This document shows, one piece after another, positions 44,727 to 52,847 of a stretch of DNA of 64,000 bases; the first letter of the stretch is position 1, and each line of letters opens with the position of its first letter. Below the pieces are notes generated by a model that worked only from the letters and a program-made list of their open reading frames with translations, was not told the origin of the DNA and searched no databases. Made by a program: the position numbers and the translations under genes. This stretch comes from JAXMAO01 sp046350375 (lineage in GTDB: Bacteria; Planctomycetota; Phycisphaerae; UBA1845; UTPLA1): contig JAXMAO010000010.1 in the NCBI GenBank assembly GCA_046350375.1, positions 1 through 64,000 of the forward strand. The letters are read 5' to 3'.

Positions 44727-45466
44727 CACGCGCCTCCGAGGTAGATGACCTGGCCAGTCACGAAATCGCTCTGCGGCCGCAGGAAGAACTCGACCACGTT
44801 GATCACGTCGCGCATCTCTCCCGGCCGGCGGATCGCCTGCCGCTCGAGCAGCGCCTCCAGCCGCTCGCGCGGCACGCCGCGCAGCAGGTCGGTCTCGATC
44901 GGCGTCGGCGCGAGCGCGTTGACGGTGATGTTCAGCGGCGCCAGCTCGCGCGCCGCGACGCGCGTCAGCGTCTCGACGGCCGCCTTGCTGGCGGCGTAGG
45001 CGGCCTCGCCCGCCAGCTGCATCGGCACCGCGACGCTCGAGAAGTTCACGATCCGCCCGCCGCCGCTCCGCTGCATCAGCTTGGCGGCCTCGCGCAAGGC
45101 GACAAACGTGCCCACCACGTTGGTCTCCAGAATGCCGCGCACGCTCGCCGCCGGCGTCAGCAGCAGGTGGTTCATCGACGCGATGCCGGCGTTGTTCAGC
45201 AGCGCGTCGAGCCGGCCGAATTGCTCGCTCACCCGCGCGAACAGCCGCCCCACCGCCGCCTCGTCGGCCACGTCGAGCGAGACGTGCACGCAGCGCTCGG
45301 GCATCGACTCGACCGGCTGCCGGCTGCACCCCACCACGTTCCAGCCGGCGCGGCAGAAGTGCTCCGCCAGCGCGCGGCCGATGCCCTTGCGCGCCCCGGT
45401 GATGACCATCACCGGGCCCGCCCCGCGGCCGGCCGAGGCGCCGCGCGCCGCAGCGTCAGCCGGCAT
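44726..45466 (-). CDS. Short-chain dehydrogenase/reductase (FabG-like)
   Basis: 246 residues from the ATG at 45466; a GTG at 45478 and an ATG at 45409 are alternatives, and the first two overlap the carrier-protein stop. Motifs: VITGARKGIGRALAEHF (cofactor binding), LLNNAGIASMNHLL, NFSSVAVPMQL, and YAASKAAVE with catalytic Tyr-x3-Lys, ending FVTGQVIYLGG. In this context it may reduce a 3-oxoacyl group on the carrier or oxidise a sugar hydroxyl. Its stop overlaps the start of the acyl-activating enzyme, so the two are translationally coupled. Confidence 0.85.
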   Translation of the reverse strand: MPADAAARGASAGRGAGPVMVITGARKGIGRALAEHFCRAGWNVVGCSRQPVESMPERCVHVSLDVADEAAVGRLFARVSEQFGRLDALLNNAGIASMNHLLLTPAASVRGILETNVVGTFVALREAAKLMQRSGGGRIVNFSSVAVPMQLAGEAAYAASKAAVETLTRVAARELAPLNITVNALAPTPIETDLLRGVPRERLEALLERQAIRRPGEMRDVINVVEFFLRPQSDFVTGQVIYLGGA

Positions 45467-45809
45467 GGTCTTGCTCACGCGTGCGCTCGAGAATGAACTC
45501 CGTCAGCGTGCCGATCGTGCGGAACGGGCTGCGCCGCGCCGAGAAGGCCCGCTCGCTGACGACCGTCACCGACACGCCGAAATCGCGCCGCAGCGACTCT
45601 TCAACCGCCGCCACCAGGTGCACCAGGCCGAGCGAGTCGAGCAGCCCGGCCGGACCGTAGAGCTCGGTCTGCGCCATGAACGCGGCCGGGCCGTCGATCC
45701 ACCGCAGCTCGGCCAGCTCGGTCAGCGCCGCCGCCAGCACGGCCTCGATCTGCGGGCTCTCGAGGGGCGCGGCGGCGCGCGTCACCGAGGCGTCCACGGT
45801 TTGATTCAT
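45456..45809 (-). CDS. Acyl carrier protein-like protein
   Basis: 117 residues, ATG at 45809 preceded by GGGAGGAAG. The phosphopantetheine site is GLLDSLGLVHLVAAVEESL with Ser59. Helix III and the C-terminal RTIGTLTEFILERTR follow the ACP fold; the N-terminus is extended by about 20 residues. It overlaps the start of the dehydrogenase. A dedicated ACP next to an acyl-activating enzyme and a beta-helix acyltransferase suggests acyl-ACP is the donor for glycan N- or O-acylation. Confidence 0.8.
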   Translation of the reverse strand: MNQTVDASVTRAAAPLESPQIEAVLAAALTELAELRWIDGPAAFMAQTELYGPAGLLDSLGLVHLVAAVEESLRRDFGVSVTVVSERAFSARRSPFRTIGTLTEFILERTREQDHAG

Positions 45810-45828
45810 GTCACTTCCTCCCGGCGGG

Positions 45829-46932
45829 CTACAGCGGCACGCGCGCCCCGTCTTCATCCAGGCTGCGCTGCGCCGCTTCGAGAACGCGGACGACGCGCAG
45901 CCCGGCCGCGCCGTCGGTCAACGGCGGACGTTCCTGTCGAACGCAGAACAGGAAATGCTGCACCACGCGGCGCAGCGCCTCGTCGTTCGGAATCGCGGGG
46001 GCAACCATGTCGCCGGCGCGATACTGCACCAGCGCCTGGTGAATGCCCTCGGCGCTGGTCAGCTCGACGCCGCGGTCATAGACCCTGACCTTCTCGGTCA
46101 CCTGGTTGTCGTCGTAGATGAGCATCCGCTTGCTGCCGCCGATGCACACCTGCCGGACCTTGACGGGGCTGAGCCAGTTCACGTGCACGTGGCCGAGGAT
46201 GTTGTCGGCGTACTGCACGGTTACGTAGGCCATCGTCTCGTGCAGCTGACCGGCGTGCCGTGCCCCGGCCGCCTGCACCCAGCGCGGCGGCCGCGCGATC
46301 AGGTGCTCCATGATCGACACGTCGTGCGGCGCCAGGTCCCACAGCACGTTGGCATCGCGCTGAAACAGCCCGAGGTTGATCCGCACCGAGTCGTAGTAGC
46401 ACAGGTCGCCCAGCTCGCCGCGGCGACCCAGGTCGGCGACCTTCTCCACTGCCGGGTGATAGACAAACGTGTGGTCAACCATCAGCACACGGCCGGCGCG
46501 GCGGGCGACGTTGATCAGCTCTTCGCACTCGGCCACGCTCGCCGCCAGCGGCTTTTCGACCAGCACGTGCTTGCCGGCCGACAGCGCCGCCCGCGCCAGC
46601 TCGAAGTGCGTCCGCACCGGCGTGGCGACAGCGACCAGGTCCAGCTCGCGATCGGTCAGCAGCTCGGCCAGCGCCGAATACTGCCGGGCGCGCGGATACT
46701 GGCGCTCCATCCGGCGCAGCGCCTCGGGCTGCGGATCGCAGACGCTGCGCAGCTCGACTCCTTCGATCGTCGAAAAGTTGCGCGCCAGGTTCGGCCCCCA
46801 GTAGCCGGTCCCGACGACGGCGGCGCGCAGCGGCCGCGGCGTCGCTCCGACCCGCCGCCGGCGCGTGGCCGCGGCGACCTGCCGCACCGCGCCGGGCGTC
46901 GCGCGCGTCTCAGTCCGCGTCAGGAGCGTCAT
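45829..46932 (-). CDS. Gfo/Idh/MocA-family nucleotide-sugar oxidoreductase
   Basis: 367 residues, ATG at 46932 with GGAAAGGG upstream. A ~34-residue basic N-terminal extension precedes the Rossmann motif AAVVGTGYWGPNLARNF. Family marks: VAVATPVRTHFELARAAL, GKHVLVEKPLAASVAE with the conserved Lys of EKP, and VDHTFVYHPAVEKV; LWDLAPHDVSIMEHL completes the C-terminal domain. With the DegT aminotransferase and the beta-helix acyltransferase, this is the WlbA/WbpB-WbpE-WbpD trio used for 3-acylamino sugars, so 3-oxidation of a UDP-sugar is the best guess. 19 bp before the carrier-protein gene. Confidence 0.85.
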   Translation of the reverse strand: MTLLTRTETRATPGAVRQVAAATRRRRVGATPRPLRAAVVGTGYWGPNLARNFSTIEGVELRSVCDPQPEALRRMERQYPRARQYSALAELLTDRELDLVAVATPVRTHFELARAALSAGKHVLVEKPLAASVAECEELINVARRAGRVLMVDHTFVYHPAVEKVADLGRRGELGDLCYYDSVRINLGLFQRDANVLWDLAPHDVSIMEHLIARPPRWVQAAGARHAGQLHETMAYVTVQYADNILGHVHVNWLSPVKVRQVCIGGSKRMLIYDDNQVTEKVRVYDRGVELTSAEGIHQALVQYRAGDMVAPAIPNDEALRRVVQHFLFCVRQERPPLTDGAAGLRVVRVLEAAQRSLDEDGARVPL

Positions 46933-47039
46933 GGGGCCCTTTCCGTGCGCTGCGCACGACTATTCATCGGCGGACCCCCGCGCGTTACCGTCGGGCGAGC
47001 GGCCGGCCGCGGAGCGCGGCGCGCCAGGCCGACGCGCAG

Positions 47040-48641
47040 TTATTGCCGGAGATGAACCGCCGCCGCGGTCGGGTCCGGCTGCCGGGCGAACAATTCGAGG
47101 GCGTCGAACCGCCGCTCGGCGTGATAGCCGGCGGCCAGCCAGTCGCGCAGCTCGCCGAACGACTGCAACTGCGTCCACGAATCCTGCGGCTCGAACGGGG
47201 TCGAGTCGCCGTGGACCACCACGACATATGCCGGCGGCCATCGCCGCAGCGCCGCGAGGAACTCCGCCCGCCACGCGCCGCGCATCGGCGACGGCAGGTA
47301 GAGATAGCCGTCATTGATGAAGCGCGACGGCGAATCGCGACCGGCGAGGAATTGAAGCTCCGATTCGTGCCCCAGGATGACCAGTCCGTCGCTCGCCCGC
47401 GAGTGTTCGCGGATGTGCTCAGCCGCGGCGGCAACGGCGCCAGCCCGCGTCGCGCCAACGCGAATGGACGACTGAAACTCGGCCAGCGTCGTGCGCCCCA
47501 GTGCGACCGTCAGGCCGCGCCGCGCCAGCTCAGCCACGCCCATCGGGTCCGCCGGCGCCGCCAGCCAGGCGAGCGCGATCGCGACTGCAACCGGTCGCAC
47601 GCGGACGATCCGCGGCGCCGCGCCGCGGGCCACCAGTCGCTCACACGCCGCGGAAATGGCGCAGCCGGCAAAGACCGCCAGGCATGCGCTCACCGGCGTC
47701 CAGTGATAGGCGAAGAACTGCCCCTGCCAAATCACGGCCAGCCACGAGCCGAGCAGTGCCAGGCCGACGTACTTCGCCGCGCCGCGGTCGCGCCGCCGAC
47801 CCAGCGCCATCCAGAGCACCGACAGCAGCAGCAGGCCACGCGTGCCGGCGTCGGCGATGCCCAGAGACTGGTAGAGTCGCCACGCCCAGCCCGACGGCAC
47901 GTAGGCAGCCCGGTTGAATTCCCACACCAGTTGCCAGCAGTCGCGGAGCACGCCGCCGTGCAACAGGTGCCAGGCGCCGGCCGCGACGGGCACCACTCCG
48001 CCGACGCCAAACCGCAGCAGCCGGCCGATCGCGCGGCGACCGCCGCGCGCGTCTAAGAGCAGTGCGACGCCCAGCGCCGCCATAGGCATCAGCGCCGTCG
48101 GCTTCAGCAGGCAGGCCACGCCCAACAGGCCGCCCGCGACGCCGTCCCACGCGCCGCGCCCGTCGGCCCCGCGACAGAGCGCCACGCAGGCCGCCAGCGT
48201 CAGCACGCCGATCAGGTCGTCGGGCTGCGCGGTCATCCAGGCCGCCGCGGCGTCGCCGCGCAGCGCCGCCAGCGCGAAGCACAGCGCACAGGGCAGCCGC
48301 GCGGCGCGTCCCGACAGCCGCTCGCCCAGCGCCGCGGCCAACTGCGACCCGACCAGCGCCACCAGCGCGAAGTAGCCGCGACAGCCGACCGGCGTCGCGC
48401 CGAACAGCCACTCCGCCGCGGCATAGGTCAGCCCGACCGCCGGCCCCTTCTGGTCGGCCACGTCGCGGTAGAGCTGGCGCCCGTCGCACACGGCCCGGCC
48501 CGCGCAGGCAAACAGCCCCGAGTCGCGCGTCAGCGGCAGCAACAGCAGCGGCGACAGGCACAGCGCCGCGAGCGCAATTTCCACCGCGCGACGCGCGGCC
48601 GCACCCTGCCAACCCGGTTGCAGCGACGGTTCGATTCGCAC
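47040..48641 (-). CDS. GT-C fold membrane glycosyltransferase (PMT/GT39-like)
   Basis: 533 residues, GTG start without a clear Shine-Dalgarno. N-terminal transmembrane helix then the PMT-like loop DSGLFACAGRAVCDGRQLYR-DVADQKGP, where the acidic residue after the first helix is the presumed catalytic Asp. At least eight more hydrophobic segments follow, then a soluble C-terminal part (GLVILGHESELQFLAGRD). It probably transfers a lipid-linked sugar on the periplasmic face. Start is only 13 bp from the divergent DegT gene, so promoters must overlap coding sequence or one start is wrong. Confidence 0.75.
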   Translation of the reverse strand: MRIEPSLQPGWQGAAARRAVEIALAALCLSPLLLLPLTRDSGLFACAGRAVCDGRQLYRDVADQKGPAVGLTYAAAEWLFGATPVGCRGYFALVALVGSQLAAALGERLSGRAARLPCALCFALAALRGDAAAAWMTAQPDDLIGVLTLAACVALCRGADGRGAWDGVAGGLLGVACLLKPTALMPMAALGVALLLDARGGRRAIGRLLRFGVGGVVPVAAGAWHLLHGGVLRDCWQLVWEFNRAAYVPSGWAWRLYQSLGIADAGTRGLLLLSVLWMALGRRRDRGAAKYVGLALLGSWLAVIWQGQFFAYHWTPVSACLAVFAGCAISAACERLVARGAAPRIVRVRPVAVAIALAWLAAPADPMGVAELARRGLTVALGRTTLAEFQSSIRVGATRAGAVAAAAEHIREHSRASDGLVILGHESELQFLAGRDSPSRFINDGYLYLPSPMRGAWRAEFLAALRRWPPAYVVVVHGDSTPFEPQDSWTQLQSFGELRDWLAAGYHAERRFDALELFARQPDPTAAAVHLRQ

Positions 48642-48654
48642 CGATGTCTATCGG

Positions 48655-49857
48655 ATGCAACCGGTCACTGAGCTTCAACCCGCCCCGCCGACCGCCGCCC
48701 CGCGGCCGGTCCGCGTGCCCCTGGTAGACCTGCGGGCGGCCTTTCGGCCGATCCGGCAGCGCGTTCTGGCGGAGTTCGGAGAGATTCTGGACGAAATGCA
48801 CCTGCTGCTCGGGCCGCGCCAGCAGGCCTTCGAGCGCGAGTTCGCCGACTACTGCGGCACGGCCCACGGCGTCGCTGTCAGCAACGGGACCGACGCGCTC
48901 TACCTGGCGCTGACGGCCTGCGGCATCGGCCCGGGCGACGAGGTCATCACGGTCGCGCACACCTTCTTCGCGACCGTGGCCGCAATCGTCCGGACCGGGG
49001 CGACGCCCGTGCTGGTCGACATCGACGCGGAAACGATGACCATCGGCCCGCGGGCCGCCGAGCGCGCCATCACGCCGCACACGCGCGCCATCGTCCCCGT
49101 GCACCTGAACGGACACCCGGCGGACATGCGCGCGCTGCTCGAAGTGGCGCAGCGCCGCAACCTGCGACTGGTCGAAGATGCCTGCCAGGCGCACGGCGCG
49201 CGCGTCGGCCACGCCCGCTGCGGCTCAATGAGCGATGCGGCCGCCTTCAGCTTCTACGTCAGCAAGAACCTTGGGGCGCTGGGCGAGGCCGGGTTCGTGA
49301 CCACGTCCGACGCAGCCATCGCCGAGTCCGTCCGGCGGCTGCGCCACCATGGCCACGTCTCGAAGTTCGACCACGCGGAAGTCGGCCACAACCATCGCAT
49401 GGACGAGCTGCAGGCCGCCGTGCTGCGCATTCGGCTGGAAACGCTCGACGCCGGGAACCAGCGGCGACGGCAGATCGCGCAGCGCTACGACGCCCATTTC
49501 GCCGGCGCGGCGGTGGAACTTCTTCGCCCGCGCGAATCGTGCGAGCCGGTCTATCATCTTTACCCGATCCGCGTCGCGCAGCGCGACGAACTGCGCGAGT
49601 GGCTCGCCGAGCGCGGCATCGAGAGCGGGATTCACTATCGCGTCCCGGCCCACCGCCAGCCCGCACTGCGCGGTCGGCCGCACCGCTGTGAACCGCTGCC
49701 GGTGACCGAGGCGACGGTCGATCGACTCGTCTCGCTGCCGATCCATCCGGAACTGCGCGACACCGACGTGGACTACGTCGCCGATTGCGTGCTCGAATTC
49801 TTCCGAACCGCGGCGCCGGCTCCCGCGCCGCGCTGCGGCCAGCCGGTCGGTCGCTAG
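48655..49857 (+). CDS. DegT/DnrJ/EryC1/StrS aminotransferase
   Basis: 400 residues. PLP-dependent sugar aminotransferase with VPLVDLRAAFRPIR, VAVSNGTDALYLAL, VITVAHTFFATVAAI, LRLVEDACQAHGARV and the PLP Lys in FYVSKNLGALGEAGF. The GHNHRMDELQAAVLRIRL segment is diagnostic. It would aminate a keto-sugar nucleotide made by the Gfo/Idh/MocA enzyme. No clear Shine-Dalgarno before the ATG at 48655; a GTG at 48715 could be the true start. It ends with a 4-bp overlap with the convergent kinase. Confidence 0.9.
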   Translation: MQPVTELQPAPPTAAPRPVRVPLVDLRAAFRPIRQRVLAEFGEILDEMHLLLGPRQQAFEREFADYCGTAHGVAVSNGTDALYLALTACGIGPGDEVITVAHTFFATVAAIVRTGATPVLVDIDAETMTIGPRAAERAITPHTRAIVPVHLNGHPADMRALLEVAQRRNLRLVEDACQAHGARVGHARCGSMSDAAAFSFYVSKNLGALGEAGFVTTSDAAIAESVRRLRHHGHVSKFDHAEVGHNHRMDELQAAVLRIRLETLDAGNQRRRQIAQRYDAHFAGAAVELLRPRESCEPVYHLYPIRVAQRDELREWLAERGIESGIHYRVPAHRQPALRGRPHRCEPLPVTEATVDRLVSLPIHPELRDTDVDYVADCVLEFFRTAAPAPAPRCGQPVGR

Positions 49858-51029
49858 CGCGGCAGGTCGATCACCGCGCGCGTGCCCCGGCCCGTAACCG
49901 AGTGCAGCTCGATCGTGCCGCCGTGCGCCTCGACGATCCGCCGGCAGATCGCCAGCCCCAGCCCCGTTCCCTTGGTCTTGGTCGTGAAGAACGGCTCGAA
50001 CGCCCGCGCCAGGACCTCGGCCGACATGCCGCGGCCGCGATCCTCCACCTCGATGCGCGTCGAGCCGTTGACGTCGCCGAACCGGCAGATCACCTCGGCG
50101 CCCGGCTCGCAGGCGTGGGCGGCGTTCAACAGCAGGTTCGACAGCACCTGCTGAAAGAGCGCGTCGTCGACCGCCGCCTGCGCATCGGCCGACAGCGGCT
50201 CGACGCGAATCTTCACCTGCTGCATCGACGGCTCCTCGCGCAGCAGCGTCAGCGAGCGCTGCAGCAGCGTCGACACGCGGTGCAGCTCCTTCACCGGCAC
50301 GCGCGGCCGGGCGTAGATGAGCAGGTCCTTCACCGCCGCGTCGAGTCGATCGATCTGTGCCAGCGCCTCGGTAATGACGGCCTTGTGGGCGTGGCCGCCG
50401 GGCAGACCGGCCCCGATGATCTGCAACGCGCCGCTGATGCCGGCCAGCGGGTTCTTGATTTCGTGCGCGAGCGCCGCGGCCAGGCGTCCGACCCGCGCCA
50501 GGTGTTCCGATTCACTGAGTCGCACCTCGAAGCGCTGTCGTTCGACGTAGCGCATCGCCTGGTCCATGTCGGCGCGGTAGGTCTCCAGCATGATCGCCAG
50601 GTCGAGGTCGATGACGCGATCCAGCGCGTCGAGCAGCGCGGCGGCATCGGGCCGGTTCAGGTCGCCGACCAGGCGGTGCAGCTCAAGCCGGATCACGTTC
50701 ATGCTCGTGACCATGTAGTGCTGCGGAAGGTTGACGCGGACATGGGTCCGCCCGATGGCGGCGCGGCGCTCGAAGTAGTCCGCGTCATAGACGCCGCAGA
50801 ACAGGTCGGTCGTCCAGCTCAGGAGCGTGCGGCGCTGGCGTTCGATCTGCACCTTGCCGCCCGTAAAGATCGACCGGGCCTGGGGATGGCTCAGCAGGCG
50901 GTCGTAGAACGCGTCGACCACCTCGACCAGCCGCGGCGTCACGAGGGGGCCCAGCTCGGCCAGAAGCCGGCCATCGACAGGCGTGAAGCCCAGGTAGCTC
51001 TTCAAATCGTCCAGCAGGCTGTGGGACAC
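49854..51029 (-). CDS. Globin-coupled sensor histidine kinase
   Basis: 391 residues, no transmembrane helix. Residues ~10-160 match a globin-coupled-sensor fold: LVTPRLVEVVDAFYDRLLSH and the FG region FERRAAIGRTHVRVNLPQHY, where His96 is the expected proximal haem ligand. Kinase: H box ALAHEIKNPLAGISGALQII with His189, N box NLLLNAAHACEPG (Asn302), G1 VEDRGRGM and G2 GTGLGLAICRRI. Such kinases sense O2, NO or CO through haem. No response regulator is adjacent; the nearest is the NtrC-type regulator 12 kb away. GTG start with a TATAAT ending six bases upstream suggests a leaderless message. Confidence 0.85.
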   Translation of the reverse strand: MSHSLLDDLKSYLGFTPVDGRLLAELGPLVTPRLVEVVDAFYDRLLSHPQARSIFTGGKVQIERQRRTLLSWTTDLFCGVYDADYFERRAAIGRTHVRVNLPQHYMVTSMNVIRLELHRLVGDLNRPDAAALLDALDRVIDLDLAIMLETYRADMDQAMRYVERQRFEVRLSESEHLARVGRLAAALAHEIKNPLAGISGALQIIGAGLPGGHAHKAVITEALAQIDRLDAAVKDLLIYARPRVPVKELHRVSTLLQRSLTLLREEPSMQQVKIRVEPLSADAQAAVDDALFQQVLSNLLLNAAHACEPGAEVICRFGDVNGSTRIEVEDRGRGMSAEVLARAFEPFFTTKTKGTGLGLAICRRIVEAHGGTIELHSVTGRGTRAVIDLPR

Positions 51030-51035
51030 GCGGGG

Positions 51036-51041
51036 ATTATA
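51036..51041 (-). promoter_or_regulatory. -10 box of the globin-coupled kinase gene
   Basis: TATAAT on the minus strand with only six bases (CCCCGC) before the GTG start at 51029. Transcription would start at or near the GTG, giving a leaderless mRNA. No convincing -35. Confidence 0.5.
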
Positions 51042-51092
51042 ATCGCGCCGCGGCCGGCGCGCTGCCCTGTTCGGCGGGCCGATCCCCGGGGC

Positions 51093-51128
51093 TGCGGGTT
51101 TTTTCGCGCAGGCGCGGAATTTCCCGCA
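51093..51128. promoter_or_regulatory. Dyad pair A in the kinase/oxidoreductase intergenic region
   Basis: TGCGGGTTTTTTCGCGCA (51093-51110) and CGCGGAATTTCCCGCA (51113-51128), both imperfect dyads with an A/T-rich centre. The same two motif types recur at 62760-62795, upstream of the second oxidoreductase operon: 15 of 18 and 13 of 16 bases match. Candidate binding sites for a shared regulator, possibly the NtrC-type activator. Relative to the predicted kinase start they lie at about -64 to -99; relative to the sigma-54 start, about -316 to -351. Confidence 0.5.
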
Positions 51129-51181
51129 CAGGCGGCCGGCCCCGAAAATCGTACTTTATGATGCGAACGTCCTGAAAAAGA

Positions 51182-51264
51182 GGAAGCGGGCTGGTCGCCC
51201 TTGCCGCGTTCGGGCCGAAGAGAGGAAGAGGAACGGCAAGGACGCTAGATTCCAGCCCGCTTTT
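51182..51264. other. Nested inverted-repeat element, possible structured RNA or bidirectional terminator
   Basis: AAGCGGGCTGG (51184-51194) pairs perfectly with CCAGCCCGCTT (51252-51262), extendable by two G-T pairs. Inside, CCTTGCCG (51099-... read as 51199-51206... on the + strand CCTTGCCG) pairs with CGGCAAGG (51234-51241), and TTC/GAA arms form a small apical hairpin. T-rich runs flank both sides in the two directions. No SRP, 6S or riboswitch motif was recognised. It lies in a divergent intergenic region, where a terminator would not be expected. Confidence 0.45.
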
Positions 51265-51417
51265 CTGGTTTTACGTCGGTCGTCCCAATGCACCCAGCAA
51301 CCGACGCACGGCCGTTGGGGCCGCGGTATGAAACCTAGTTGCATTTCCCATGCCACCGGCGGCGGCTGCGCCCGGACTCTGGGCCCCGCGCAATTTGTGC
51401 GGCGATGGTCGGCCGAC

Positions 51418-51433
51418 TGGCACTCAGCTTGCC
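51418..51433 (+). promoter_or_regulatory. Sigma-54 (-24/-12) promoter of the four-subunit oxidoreductase operon
   Basis: TGGCACTCAGCTTGCC matches TGGCAC-N5-TTGC with exact GG-N10-GC spacing. Predicted start about 51444, giving a ~43-base leader that contains the GGAGAGGA Shine-Dalgarno of the first gene (GTG at 51487). Confidence 0.7.
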
Positions 51434-51486
51434 TCAACCCCTGTTGGATTCGGGCCGTGCCACGGTGGCGCGGTTGGAGAGGACGC

Positions 51487-51711
51487 GTGGATCCCTGCCA
51501 GGTACAGGCCGAGCGGTGCAAGGGTTGCGGACTGTGCGTCGAGTTCTGTCCGCGCCATCTGCTCACGCTCGACGACGATTTGAACGCCGCCGGCTATCAC
51601 CCCGCAGCGCTGCACGACGCCGAGAAGTGCACCGCCTGTGCGCTCTGCGCCGAAGTCTGTCCCGAGCACGGCATCCGCGTCTTTCGCAAGAAGAAGGACA
51701 AGCCCAAATGA
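51487..51711 (+). CDS. korD: Two-cluster ferredoxin-like delta subunit of 2-oxoacid:ferredoxin oxidoreductase
   Basis: 74 residues. GTG at 51487 has GGAGAGGA at the correct distance; the frame is open upstream but the extra 53 residues look non-coding. Two 4Fe-4S motifs, CKGCGLCVEFCP and CTACALCAEVCP, then a basic tail KKKDKPK. It passes electrons from the thiamine centre to ferredoxin. The stop overlaps the alpha-subunit start (ATGA), so coupling with the next gene is expected. First gene of the operon D-A-B-C. Confidence 0.88.
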   Translation: MDPCQVQAERCKGCGLCVEFCPRHLLTLDDDLNAAGYHPAALHDAEKCTACALCAEVCPEHGIRVFRKKKDKPK

Positions 51712-52847
51712 ACGCGGTCTTTTTCGAGTCCGCGCGCCCGGCGACAGACCCGTCCGACACATCCGCGCCGCCCGCCCCGCGCAAGCGGCTCGTGAAGGGC
51801 AACGAGGCCATCGCGCTCGGCGCGCTGGCCGGCGGGGCCGATTGTTTCTTCGGCTACCCCATCACCCCGCAGAACGAAGTGCCCGAGCTGCTCTCCGACC
51901 TCATGCCGCGCCACGGGCGCGTCTTCGTTCAGGCCGAGAGCGAGGTCGCCTCGATCAACATGGTCTACGGCGCGGCCGGCGCCGGGCATCGCGCCATGAC
52001 CAGCAGCTCCAGTCCCGGCATCAGCCTGATGATGGAAGGGCTCAGCTACATCGCCGGAGCGCGCCTGCCCTGCGTCATCGTCAACGTCATGCGCGGCGGA
52101 CCCGGGCTGGGCAACATCGCGCCGTCGCAGAGCGACTACTTCCAGGCCTGCAAAGGCGGCGGCCACGGCGACTATCACTCGATCGTCCTGGCGCCGTGGA
52201 ACGTGCAGGAGATGTTCGACTTCACGCGACAAGCCTTCGACCTCGCCGACTGCTATCGCATGCCCTGCATCGTGCTGGCCGACGCCGTGCTCGGCTCGAT
52301 GCTCGAGCCGGCCGTCGTCCCCGACAAGTTCCCGCCGCCGCCGCGACCCGACAAGCCGTGGGCCGCCCGCGGTCGCGGGTCGCGCGCCAGCAAGAACGTG
52401 ATCAACTCCCTTTACCTCGATCCGGATGTCCTGGCGCGGCACAACGCGACGCTCCAGGAGGCCTATCGCGCCGCGCGTTGCGAGACGCGATTCGACACCC
52501 GGCAGACGGACGACGCCGAGATCCTGCTGGTCGCCTTCGGCGCGGCGGCGCGCGTGGCGCTGTCGGCTGTTGGCCTGCTGCGCCGCGCGGGCGTGCGGGC
52601 CGGGCTCTTTCGACCGGTCACGCTCTACCCCTTCCCGGCCGAGGCCCTGTGCCGTGCGGCGAGCGCGGCGCGGCGCGTGCTGTGCTTTGAATTGAACGCC
52701 GGCCAGATGGTCGAAGACGTCCGCCTGGCGCTGAACGGGCGCTGTCCCGTGTCGTTCTTCGGTCAGCCGGGCGGTGTCATCGCGGCGCCCGAAGCCGTGG
52801 CCGACGCGGCGCGGCAGGCGCTGGAAGCGGAGTGCCCCCATGTTTGA
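51708..52847 (+). CDS. korA: 2-oxoacid:ferredoxin oxidoreductase alpha subunit (VorB/KorA type)
   Basis: 379 residues. KRLVKGNEAIALGALAGG and the family's FFGYPITPQNEVPELL identify the pyrimidine-binding alpha chain; AESEVASINMVYGAAGAG, TSSSSPGISLMMEGLSYIAG and RGGPGLGNIAPSQSDYF are the usual KorA/VorB blocks. Substrate may be 2-oxoglutarate or branched-chain 2-oxoacids; sequence alone does not decide. It makes acyl-CoA, CO2 and reduced ferredoxin. Overlaps korD by four bases and korB by eight. Confidence 0.88.
   Translation: MNAVFFESARPATDPSDTSAPPAPRKRLVKGNEAIALGALAGGADCFFGYPITPQNEVPELLSDLMPRHGRVFVQAESEVASINMVYGAAGAGHRAMTSSSSPGISLMMEGLSYIAGARLPCVIVNVMRGGPGLGNIAPSQSDYFQACKGGGHGDYHSIVLAPWNVQEMFDFTRQAFDLADCYRMPCIVLADAVLGSMLEPAVVPDKFPPPPRPDKPWAARGRGSRASKNVINSLYLDPDVLARHNATLQEAYRAARCETRFDTRQTDDAEILLVAFGAAARVALSAVGLLRRAGVRAGLFRPVTLYPFPAEALCRAASAARRVLCFELNAGQMVEDVRLALNGRCPVSFFGQPGGVIAAPEAVADAARQALEAECPHV

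Noticed and set aside
51182..51264. SRP RNA, 6S RNA or a tRNA at the nested palindrome
   Set aside because: No SRP GGAA-tetraloop domain, too short for 6S, and no T-loop or anticodon arrangement for tRNA.
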